From assembly GCA_937129395.1 (NCBI GenBank), contig CAKZNE010000032.1, positions 1-62,418 on the forward strand: a stretch of DNA of 62,418 bases. The letters are read 5' to 3'. The notes beneath the pieces are model-generated. The model searched no databases and had not been told where the DNA came from. It saw nothing but the letters and a program-made list of their open reading frames with translations. Both the position numbers and the translations under genes were made by a program. Shown in pieces: positions 8,748-16,897 of the stretch. This DNA comes from an uncultured Cryomorphaceae bacterium. GTDB lineage: Bacteria; Bacteroidota; Bacteroidia; Flavobacteriales; Schleiferiaceae. Within the stretch, counting starts at the first letter, position 1, and the number at the start of each line of letters is the position of its first letter.

Positions 8748-9391
8748 TAAAAGCTTTTATTTTTGATTTAGACGGTGTTTTGGTAGATACTGCCAAATAT
8801 CATTTTAGAGCTTGGAAAGCACTAGCCAATGAAATAGGAATTGATTTTACAGAAAAAGAAAACGAGCAATTAAAAGGAATAAGCCGAAAAGAATCCTTGG
8901 AACTTATTCTTGGATGGGCTAAGCTTAGTATTTCCGAAGATCGCAAGTTGGAATTGATGGAAATGAAAAACACATGGTATCTGCAATTTGTAGAAAACAT
9001 GGACGCTTCCGAACTTTTAAAGGGTGTTAGAGAATTTTTAGCCCAAAGCAAATCTTTAGGTTTAAAAATCGCGCTGGGATCTGCAAGTAAAAACGCCATC
9101 CCAATTCTCGAAAAAACAGATATCCTTACTTTTTTTGATGCCATAGTTGACGGTAACCACACCACAAAATCAAAACCAGACCCTCAGGTTTTTTTAATGG
9201 GTGCAGAGCTTTTGGAAGTAAAACCAGAAGAAGCCGTAGTATTTGAAGACTCTCTTGCAGGAGTACAAGCCGCAAAAACAGGTGGTTTTACCGCAATTGG
9301 AATAGGTTCCGAAAAGGTATTAACCCAAGCGGATATCGTTTATAAAGGCATCTCCGAAATTGACCCCAAATCCTTATTAAAAGATTTTTAA
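8744..9391 (+). CDS. pgmB: Beta-phosphoglucomutase
   Basis: HAD-superfamily enzyme converting beta-D-glucose-1-phosphate, the product of maltose phosphorylase, to glucose-6-phosphate. 215 residues. Motif I FIFDLDGVLVDT (nucleophile Asp and acid/base Asp), cap domain with HFRAWKALA, motif II LGSASKNA, Lys in the KSKPDP stretch, motif IV VFEDSLAGVQAA. The start is GTG, inside the stop of the kinase gene, indicating translational coupling. maltose phosphorylase follows after 4 bp. The DxD plus HxxAW signature and the neighbour make this assignment strong. Confidence 0.93.
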   Translation: MIKAFIFDLDGVLVDTAKYHFRAWKALANEIGIDFTEKENEQLKGISRKESLELILGWAKLSISEDRKLELMEMKNTWYLQFVENMDASELLKGVREFLAQSKSLGLKIALGSASKNAIPILEKTDILTFFDAIVDGNHTTKSKPDPQVFLMGAELLEVKPEEAVVFEDSLAGVQAAKTGGFTAIGIGSEKVLTQADIVYKGISEIDPKSLLKDF

Positions 9392-9395
9392 AGCC

Positions 9396-11711
9396 ATGCA
9401 AAATAAATATCTCGACGATCATGAATGGCAAATAATTGAAAGCCAATGGAATCCGGATAATCACGAAGGATCTGAATCTCTATTTAGTATCGGGAATGGC
9501 TATATGGGACAAAGAGCAAATTTTGAAGAAAATTACTCCGGAGCAACTTTGCAAGGAAGTTATATTGGTGGAGTATATTACCCCGACAAAACCCGTGTAG
9601 GTTGGTGGAAAAATGGCTACCCAGAATATTTTGCAAAAGTCCTGAATTCGGTCAATTGGATCGGCTTAAAAGTAGAGGCAGATGGTACTGATTTGGACCT
9701 CAACAAATGTAAAGTAGCCAATTTTAAAAGGGTTTTGGATATGAAACAAGGCCTTTTGCATCGAGAATTTACAGCCCAATTAACTTCCAATATTAAACTG
9801 AAAATTTCAGCAACAAGATTGCTAAGCATGACCCGCAAGGAAATTGGAGCCCTAAAATATTCCATTACCCCAATTGATTGCAATCCAAAGCTAAAAATCA
9901 CCCCTTACCTAGATTTTGATATTGTAAATAGCGACAGCAATTACGATGAAAAATTTTGGGATTCGGTAACCGAAAATGTAGGAAGTCAGAAAGCAGTATT
10001 GCAAGCCAAAACCAAAAAATTAGATTTCCAAGTTGCCGCTGCCATGCGTTATGAATTCTATATTAACAATGAGCATTTCACCCTTTACCCAGAATCATCC
10101 AAAAAAGAAAAATACGCGGAAAATACTTTTGAAATTCAATCTGAAGCTGGAAAAACTTACAGCACCTATAAATACGCTGCAATTGTTTCTACCCTAAATA
10201 TCCCTAAAAACCAACTTATTTCCGCCGCAGACAATTTGGCTTCCGAGGCCATGAAAGATGGTTTTAATGAAATAGTAAAAGAACAAAAACAAGCTTGGGC
10301 TGAAAGGTGGACTCAGAGTGACATCCAAATTGTAGGAGACATTGAAGCCCAACAAGCCATTCGTTTTAATATTTTCCAACTTAGTCAAACTTACACTGGT
10401 GAAGATTCCAGATTAAACATTGGTCCTAAAGGTTTTACTGGCGAAAAATATGGCGGTTCCACTTATTGGGATACAGAAGCTTATTGCCTGCCTTTTTATA
10501 TGGCTTCAGCAGGACAAGAAGTGGCCAAAAATTTATTGGTATACCGTTATAAGCATTTAAATAAAGCCATAGAAAACGCCGAAAAACTGGGTTTTAAAAA
10601 CGGTGCCGCTCTTTACCCCATGGTTACCATGAATGGCGAAGAATGTCATAATGAATGGGAAATAACCTTTGAGGAAATTCACCGAAATGGAGCTATTGCT
10701 TTCGCCATTTACAACTATATACGCTATTTTGGAGACGAGAGCTATTTGGCCGAATATGGACTGGAAGTTTTACTGGGGATTTCCAGATTTTGGGCCCAAC
10801 GATTTAATTACAGCCAAGCCAAGAAAAAATATGTGATGTTGGGCGTTACCGGTCCAAATGAATACGAAAACAACGTAAACAATAATTGGTACACAAATTA
10901 TATTGCACGTTGGACCATGCAATATACCCTCGAAGCATTAGAAATAGTAAAAACCCAAAACCCAACACGTTTTGGTGAGATTAGCGCAAAGGCAAATTTA
11001 AACGCTGTGGCCGAAAGGGAATTATGGCAGAAAATAATTGCCAATGTACATTTTCCAAGAAATGAGGAGTTGGGAATTTACCTACAGCAGGATGGTTTTA
11101 TGGATAAGGAGCTGCTTCAGGCCACGGATCTTCATCCTTCAGAAAGACCTATTAACCAACATTGGAGTTGGGATAGAATTTTAAGATCATGTTTTATAAA
11201 ACAAGCAGATGTACTCCAAGGAATGTATTTATTTGAAGAGCATTTTTCAAAGGAAGAAATCCTAAGGAATTACAATTTCTACGAACCGAAAACCCTACAC
11301 GAAAGTTCCCTTTCACCTTGTGTTCACGTAATTACGGCTACCTATTTGGATAAAATGGATGAAGCCTATGATCTTTATCTCCGCACCGCCAGATTGGATT
11401 TGGACGATTACAATAACGAGGTAAAGGAAGGCTTGCACATTACAAGTATGGCCGGAACCTGGATGAGTATTGTAGAAGGTTTTGCAGGCATGAGGGTAAA
11501 AGGAAATCAATTGTATTTTAATCCGAAATTACCCAAAGGCTGGGAAAAATTAAGCTTTAATATTAATTTCCGGGGAGCTTTATTGCAATTTGAGTTTAGC
11601 AATAATGGTTTTAAAATGACAAATAATAGCACAGAAGCTGGAAGCGTCATTGTAAAAGATGAGCCTCATTCTTTTGGTGCAAAATCAAGCCTAGAAAAAA
11701 GTTATTTATGA
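9396..11711 (+). CDS. GH65 maltose phosphorylase
   Basis: Cytoplasmic phosphorolysis of maltose to glucose and beta-glucose-1-phosphate; 771 residues, typical for GH65. N-terminal beta-sandwich with SLFSIGNGYMGQRANFEE; (alpha/alpha)6 barrel with GSTYWDTEAYCLPFY; catalytic segment around residues 415-430 (ECHNEWEITFEEIHRN) containing the general acid Glu; phosphate-site region SSLSPCVHV and HITSMAGTW. No signal peptide, in line with intracellular action. Its stop overlaps the start of the next GH13 gene. Trehalose or kojibiose phosphorylases share the fold; adjacency to pgmB and amylases favours maltose. Confidence 0.9.
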   Translation: MQNKYLDDHEWQIIESQWNPDNHEGSESLFSIGNGYMGQRANFEENYSGATLQGSYIGGVYYPDKTRVGWWKNGYPEYFAKVLNSVNWIGLKVEADGTDLDLNKCKVANFKRVLDMKQGLLHREFTAQLTSNIKLKISATRLLSMTRKEIGALKYSITPIDCNPKLKITPYLDFDIVNSDSNYDEKFWDSVTENVGSQKAVLQAKTKKLDFQVAAAMRYEFYINNEHFTLYPESSKKEKYAENTFEIQSEAGKTYSTYKYAAIVSTLNIPKNQLISAADNLASEAMKDGFNEIVKEQKQAWAERWTQSDIQIVGDIEAQQAIRFNIFQLSQTYTGEDSRLNIGPKGFTGEKYGGSTYWDTEAYCLPFYMASAGQEVAKNLLVYRYKHLNKAIENAEKLGFKNGAALYPMVTMNGEECHNEWEITFEEIHRNGAIAFAIYNYIRYFGDESYLAEYGLEVLLGISRFWAQRFNYSQAKKKYVMLGVTGPNEYENNVNNNWYTNYIARWTMQYTLEALEIVKTQNPTRFGEISAKANLNAVAERELWQKIIANVHFPRNEELGIYLQQDGFMDKELLQATDLHPSERPINQHWSWDRILRSCFIKQADVLQGMYLFEEHFSKEEILRNYNFYEPKTLHESSLSPCVHVITATYLDKMDEAYDLYLRTARLDLDDYNNEVKEGLHITSMAGTWMSIVEGFAGMRVKGNQLYFNPKLPKGWEKLSFNINFRGALLQFEFSNNGFKMTNNSTEAGSVIVKDEPHSFGAKSSLEKSYL

Positions 11712-14041
11712 GAAAATCGGCCATTCTAATTTTTCTTTTTTTCTCCTTTTTTGTACACGCCCAAGTAAATAGGCAAAATTTAAATACGCCTATTCACCTT
11801 AATGCCGACAGCAGCAAAATTATTTTAAAGGACTATTTTTTAGATCAAATCCCAGAAAGAGTCCTATTACCAGAAGGACTTATAAATCATTCCAAGAAAA
11901 AATCTGAATTGATTCTTACTGGAAAAATGCAAAACAAAATTGGTCTTGCTCATTGCCAAGTCCAAGGGAACAATGAAGTTTTGGTATTGATAAATTCCTC
12001 GGCCAAGAAGTTGGAGATTTCAGTTAAAGAAGGTGGGAAATTTACCAAAGATGTGAGAGTAATTGGAGCTTTTAACAATTGGAATCGTGGTAGTGAAGTT
12101 TTAAAATTGGAAAATGGTATTTACAATGCCACCTTTTATTTAAACCCCGGCACTTATGAGTATAAATTTTATGTGAACGGCGAAGAATTAAACGACCCCA
12201 ATAATCCGATTAAAGTAAGCAACGGAATGGGAGGCTTTAATAATGTGAGCAAAATTGAAAATGAAGGCTCGGATTTGCCGAAAGCTTATTTTTTAAGTTC
12301 CAGCAAGGAAGGAAAAATATACCTCAGCAACATCCCAAAAAATCAAAGAATTATTGCCCTTTGGGAAAATGAAGCTCTTTCTTGGAATTATTCACCAAAT
12401 GGAAAATTTGAAATTTCTATTCCTGAAAAAGCAAAATCTCAAAAACGCTCTTTTATTCGCTGTTATTCCTATTTGGGAGAAAGAATGGCCAACGATCTTT
12501 TAATACCATTGGAATACGGGAATGTTTTACAAGATTCTGAAAATTTGGACCGATCCGATTGGCATAGCGCCCGACTGTATTTTTTAATGGTAGATCGATT
12601 TAAAAATGGAAACCTCCAAAATGATCATCCCAATAAGGACCCCGAAATTCATCCTAAAGCTAATTATATGGGTGGGGATTTGGCAGGTGTAAATCAAGCT
12701 GTAAATGATGGTTTTTTTAATGAATTAAATGTCAATACCATTTGGCTTTCTCCAATAACCCAAAACCCTTGGGATGCTTGGGGCTTTTGGGATAAAGGAG
12801 TGGTAAAGAGCAAATTTTCTGGATATCACGGTTATTGGCCTATTAGCAATACTTTAATTGACAAACGATTTGGAAGCCCTGAGGAGTTAAATTCTTTGCT
12901 CGATGCCATCCATCAAAATGAAAATAATGCCCTTCTGGATTATGTAGCCAATCATGTTCATATCAATCATCCCGTTTATCAACAAAATAAAGAATGGGCC
13001 ACCCCATTGTATTTACCAGATGGAACAAAAAACACGGAAAAATGGGACGAACATAGACTTACAACTTGGTTTGATGATCATTTGCCTACCCTAGATTTAA
13101 GGAACAAAGAGGTTGTAGATGCCATGGTAGACAGTGCTGTTTTTTGGATGGAAGCTTATTCATTTGACGGCTTTAGGCATGATGCTACCAAACATATTGA
13201 CGAATTATACTGGCGAACTCTTACCTACAAATTAAAAACATCATTAGCAGAAAAATCCTTTTACCAAATTGGTGAAACCTATGGAAGTCCACAGCTTATA
13301 AATAGTTATATCAGCACAGGAATGCTAGATGCCCAGTTTGATTTTAACCTATACGATGCCGCGGTAGATGCTTTTGCAAAAGATGAAAGTGGGCTGGAAA
13401 ATTTAAAGGACAAATTATTCCAAGGATTAAATACCTACGGTTACCATCATTTGATGGGAAATATTACGGGAAACCAAGATAGATCCCGATTTATCAGCTT
13501 GGCATCTGGCGATGTAAAATTTGATGAAGATCAAAAACTGGCTGGTTGGGATAGGCAAATTGGCAAACCAAAAGCCGATGCTTATAAAAGATTGGCTTTG
13601 TTGCATGCTTTTAATAATGCGATTCCTGGTTTACCCTGTATCTATTATGGAGATGAATACGGCTTGCCTGGCGGCGGAGATCCTGATAATCGCCGAATGA
13701 TGGAATTTGAGGGATATGATATGGATGAATTGGCCTTAAAAAACAAGGTGGTAGAATTAAATAAATTGCGATCTACAGAATTAGCCCTAATTTACGGAAG
13801 TACGGAAGTAGAAATTGAAAATGAATCGATTATGGTGATTCGAAGAAAATACTTAAACCAAGAAGTGATTGTTTTAATTAATAAATCCACAGAAGCCAAA
13901 ACGCTAATTCTTGAAAATCCAAAGCAAAAAAATTACAATATCCACTTCTCAAAAAAATCAAACCAAAAAGAACAAAAACTAAAAATAGAACTTGCCCCAC
14001 TAAGTTTTGAATACCTCATTTCTAAACCAACACAACCATGA
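11708..14041 (+). CDS. Secreted GH13 amylase-family enzyme with N-terminal CBM48-like domain
   Basis: 777 residues, exported by an N-terminal signal peptide (AILIFLFFSFFVHAQ). Residues about 110-165 form a CBM48/E-set-like domain (VIGAFNNWNRG, GTYEYKFYVNG). GH13 barrel from about 285: region I LLDYVANHVH, region II DGFRHDATKH with nucleophile Asp, region III QIGET with acid Glu. Region IV is unusual: NITGNQDRSRF, so the conserved NHD reads NQD; the Asp is kept but the His is Gln. IPGLPCIYYGDE marks strand 8. No T9SS tail, so it is probably periplasmic. ATG overlaps the malP stop, and its own stop overlaps the next start, giving a tightly coupled operon. Specificity unknown; cyclomaltodextrinase/neopullulanase-like roles are possible. 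Confidence 0.9.
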   Translation: MRKSAILIFLFFSFFVHAQVNRQNLNTPIHLNADSSKIILKDYFLDQIPERVLLPEGLINHSKKKSELILTGKMQNKIGLAHCQVQGNNEVLVLINSSAKKLEISVKEGGKFTKDVRVIGAFNNWNRGSEVLKLENGIYNATFYLNPGTYEYKFYVNGEELNDPNNPIKVSNGMGGFNNVSKIENEGSDLPKAYFLSSSKEGKIYLSNIPKNQRIIALWENEALSWNYSPNGKFEISIPEKAKSQKRSFIRCYSYLGERMANDLLIPLEYGNVLQDSENLDRSDWHSARLYFLMVDRFKNGNLQNDHPNKDPEIHPKANYMGGDLAGVNQAVNDGFFNELNVNTIWLSPITQNPWDAWGFWDKGVVKSKFSGYHGYWPISNTLIDKRFGSPEELNSLLDAIHQNENNALLDYVANHVHINHPVYQQNKEWATPLYLPDGTKNTEKWDEHRLTTWFDDHLPTLDLRNKEVVDAMVDSAVFWMEAYSFDGFRHDATKHIDELYWRTLTYKLKTSLAEKSFYQIGETYGSPQLINSYISTGMLDAQFDFNLYDAAVDAFAKDESGLENLKDKLFQGLNTYGYHHLMGNITGNQDRSRFISLASGDVKFDEDQKLAGWDRQIGKPKADAYKRLALLHAFNNAIPGLPCIYYGDEYGLPGGGDPDNRRMMEFEGYDMDELALKNKVVELNKLRSTELALIYGSTEVEIENESIMVIRRKYLNQEVIVLINKSTEAKTLILENPKQKNYNIHFSKKSNQKEQKLKIELAPLSFEYLISKPTQP

Positions 14042-15444
14042 AAAACCCGATATTTTTCCTTGCCAGTTTCATAATTCTAGCTTTTTCTTGTCAAAATGAA
14101 AAAGTGGAAAATGCAAATCCAGATGAAGATCAAGCCCAGGATTCTAGCCTTGTTTATGCGCCTGTAAGTCATCCAGACTGGGTACAAAACGCGAGTATTT
14201 ATGAGGTAAATATTCGTCAGCATACAGCGGAAGGAACCTTTGCTGCCTTTCAAGAACATTTGCCAAGAATTAAAAAACTAGGCATAAAAATTCTTTGGAT
14301 AATGCCTATCCAACCCATTGGCCTAGAAAAACGAAAAGGTGGCTTAGGGAGTTACTATTCCATCCAAGATTATAAGGCAGTAAACCCAGAATTTGGGACC
14401 ATGGACGATTTTAAAACCTTGGTAAATACCGCTCATGAAATGGGTTTTAAAGTAATATTAGACTGGGTAGCGAATCACAGTGCCTGGGATAATGTTTGGA
14501 TGGATGAATTTCCAGAATGGTATACCACGGATGACAGCGGAAATGTTGTATCCCCGGTTGCAGATTGGTCCGACGTGGCAGACCTAAACTACGATAGCAA
14601 AGAAATGAGAGCAGCCATGACAGATGCTTTGGAATTTTGGATAAAAGAAACAGATATTGACGGTTACAGATGCGATGTAGGGATGATGGTTCCTATGGAT
14701 TTTTGGAATAATACCCGCGAAACCTTGGATAAAATCAAGCCTGTTTTTATGCTTGCAGAGGCAGAAGGAAAGGAATTTCACAAATCTGCTTTTGATATGA
14801 CTTACGGATGGGAGTTTCACCATTTAATGAATCAAGTAGCACAAGGGAAAGATGAGGTTTCTGTGTTTGATGAATACCAAGCTAAAATGGACAGCAGCTA
14901 TTCCAAAGATGATTTGCGAATGTTTTTTACCACCAACCACGATGAAAATAGTTGGAATGGCACTATAGCCGAAAGGATGGGCGACAATCACTTAAACTTT
15001 TTTGCATTGGCTTGTACTTTCCCTAACGGAATGCCACTCATTTATAGCGGCCAAGAAGCTCGCTTAAATAAAAGATTGGCCTTTTTTGAAAAAGATACTA
15101 TTGATTGGAGCGACACCACTTTATATCCTTTTTATAGGGAAATGATTGAGTTAAAATCCAGCCACCCAGCATTGGTAAATGGGAAAAACCAAGGATCCTT
15201 TAATAAGGTTTCAACGATTAAGCAAGAAGGTGTTTACGCCTACCGCAGAAAGGCACAAGGCGGGGAAGAAGAACTTTTGGTTATTTTAAATTTTGGAGAT
15301 TCCGATTTTGAATTGAAAAATGAAGACTTTGAAGGTTCTTGGGATATTGTTATGAAAAGCCAGAGTATGATTATGAATTCCAATGGAAAATTCATAGTAC
15401 AAGCCCATGATTTCTTGATTTTTAACCATAGTCAAAACAACTAA
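14038..15444 (+). CDS. GH13 alpha-amylase-family lipoprotein
   Basis: 468 residues. The N-terminus has a lipobox (IILAFSC) followed by an Asn/Asp/Glu-rich linker, so the enzyme is lipid-anchored. An acidic stretch shortly after the Cys could direct it to the surface, but this is not certain. Catalytic motifs: DWVANHSAWD (region I), DGYRCDVGM (region II), LAEAEG (region III), TTNHDENSW (region IV), and PLIYSGQEA. Compact barrel plus a short C-terminal beta domain, like SusG-type amylases without the extra CBM. Last gene of the operon that starts with the kinase; 4-bp ATGA overlap with the previous gene. The TAA stop is the first three bases of operator 4. Confidence 0.9.
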   Translation: MKNPIFFLASFIILAFSCQNEKVENANPDEDQAQDSSLVYAPVSHPDWVQNASIYEVNIRQHTAEGTFAAFQEHLPRIKKLGIKILWIMPIQPIGLEKRKGGLGSYYSIQDYKAVNPEFGTMDDFKTLVNTAHEMGFKVILDWVANHSAWDNVWMDEFPEWYTTDDSGNVVSPVADWSDVADLNYDSKEMRAAMTDALEFWIKETDIDGYRCDVGMMVPMDFWNNTRETLDKIKPVFMLAEAEGKEFHKSAFDMTYGWEFHHLMNQVAQGKDEVSVFDEYQAKMDSSYSKDDLRMFFTTNHDENSWNGTIAERMGDNHLNFFALACTFPNGMPLIYSGQEARLNKRLAFFEKDTIDWSDTTLYPFYREMIELKSSHPALVNGKNQGSFNKVSTIKQEGVYAYRRKAQGGEEELLVILNFGDSDFELKNEDFEGSWDIVMKSQSMIMNSNGKFIVQAHDFLIFNHSQNN

Positions 15445-15462
15445 GTGTAAAATATACACTTA
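15442..15462. promoter_or_regulatory. Palindromic operator, site 4 (MFS transporter)
   Basis: Perfect TAAGTGTA / TACACTTA palindrome with spacer AAATA, 40 bp before the transporter start. It begins on the stop codon of the preceding GH13 gene. No good -7 consensus is found at the spacing seen for sites 1, 3 and 6 (only a weak CACCTTTC at 15475-15482), so the exact promoter is unclear. Confidence 0.7.
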
Positions 15463-15502
15463 TTTTTCTATCTTCACCTTTCTAAGTTATTATTAGCATA
15501 AG

Positions 15503-16894
15503 ATGACAGAAAAGAAGAGACTGAGTTTTTGGCAGATTTGGAATATGAGCTTCGGCTTTTTGGGAATTCAATTTGGATTTGCTTTGCAAGGTGGATTCAT
15601 GTCCAGAATTTTCCAAACCTTAGATGCTTCCAAGGAAGATATTCCCATGTATTGGTTGGCCGCTCCCTTAACGGGTCTTTTGGTTCAGCCCATAATTGGA
15701 TATTTAAGTGATCGTACTTGGAGTCCCACTTTTGGTAGGCGAAGACCTTATTTTCTTATTGGAGCCATTTTAAGTTCCATCACCCTCTTTTTTGTTCCCC
15801 ACTCCTCCTATTTATGGATGGCCGCTGGTAGTTTATGGGTTTTAGATGCTTCTATAAACATTAGTATGGAGCCGTTTAGAGCATTGGTGGCAGACAAACT
15901 TCCAGATTCTCAAAGGAGTTATGGCTTTGTAATGCAAACCTTAATTATTGGAATTGGTACTTGGGTGGCCAGTAATCTTCCCAGTATTGTAAATAGTTTT
16001 GGGGTTTCCAATGAAGCCTTGCCCGGTATCGTTCCCATGTCGGTAAAAATAGCCTTTGCTATTGGAGCTTTTGTTTTTCTTACCTCCATCCTTTTTACGG
16101 TTTTCACCACCAAAGAAGATCCCCCAGAGGATATGGAAAAATTCTTGGCTGAAAAAAAAGCAAGCAAGGGTTTAGTAAATGGAATAAAGGAGATAACGGA
16201 GAATATTATTCACATGCCAAAAACCATGGCCAAATTAGGCGTGGTTCAGTTTTTTAGTTGGTTTGCCTTTTTTACCATGTGGAGTTTGGCTACTCCCGCA
16301 TTAACGGAACATGTTTATCAATCTCCAAAACCAGAAAGTATTGTTTTTGAAAATTCGAGTGAGGCAGAAATAGCCGCTTATTCTCTTGCCGACAAAAAAT
16401 ACAATGACGCAGCAGATGGCGTAGGTTCTAAAATGGGATTATATGGATTATCTTCCATGGCATTTGCCCTGCTTCTTACCTTTTATACCGCCAAAAAGCG
16501 AATCAACAGAAAGTTTGTACACATGCTTTCTTTAATCTTAGGCGGACTTGGCTTTATAAGCATGTATTTTTTAAAAGATCCTAGTTATTTGGCTTGGTCT
16601 TTTGTTTTAATAGGAATTTCTTGGGGTTCTATTTTATCCATGCCTTATGCTATGTTATCCAGTTCTATAGACCCTAAAAAGATGGGTGTTTTTATGGGCT
16701 TGTTTAATATGTTTATTGTTTTACCACAGATAATTGCCTCGCTAGGTGGACTTACATTTTTATATAAATCCATTTTTGGAGAAGAGGTAATTAATGCCAT
16801 GCTTCTTGCCGGTTGTTCCTTAATTCTAGCAGGGCTTTCCAATTTTCTTATCACTAATAAAAATGCGATAACTTATCAGGAAAATAAGCCTTAA
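15503..16894 (+). CDS. MFS (SLC45/GPH-like) sugar transporter, probable maltose permease
   Basis: Inner-membrane symporter of 463 residues with about 12 hydrophobic segments. N-terminal signature WNMSFGFLGIQFGFALQGG and the loop GYLSDRTWSPTFGRRRPYF between helices 2 and 3 (the D-R-T...GRRRP motif of sucrose/maltose-type transporters) are clear. A charged central loop lies around residues 195-235. It stands alone between the phosphorylase operon and a convergent GH13 pseudogene, with its own operator copy upstream, so it probably has a separate promoter. Maltose or short maltodextrins are the likely substrate because the only intracellular cleaving enzyme nearby is maltose phosphorylase. Confidence 0.9.
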   Translation: MTEKKRLSFWQIWNMSFGFLGIQFGFALQGGFMSRIFQTLDASKEDIPMYWLAAPLTGLLVQPIIGYLSDRTWSPTFGRRRPYFLIGAILSSITLFFVPHSSYLWMAAGSLWVLDASINISMEPFRALVADKLPDSQRSYGFVMQTLIIGIGTWVASNLPSIVNSFGVSNEALPGIVPMSVKIAFAIGAFVFLTSILFTVFTTKEDPPEDMEKFLAEKKASKGLVNGIKEITENIIHMPKTMAKLGVVQFFSWFAFFTMWSLATPALTEHVYQSPKPESIVFENSSEAEIAAYSLADKKYNDAADGVGSKMGLYGLSSMAFALLLTFYTAKKRINRKFVHMLSLILGGLGFISMYFLKDPSYLAWSFVLIGISWGSILSMPYAMLSSSIDPKKMGVFMGLFNMFIVLPQIIASLGGLTFLYKSIFGEEVINAMLLAGCSLILAGLSNFLITNKNAITYQENKP

Positions 16895-16897
16895 AAC

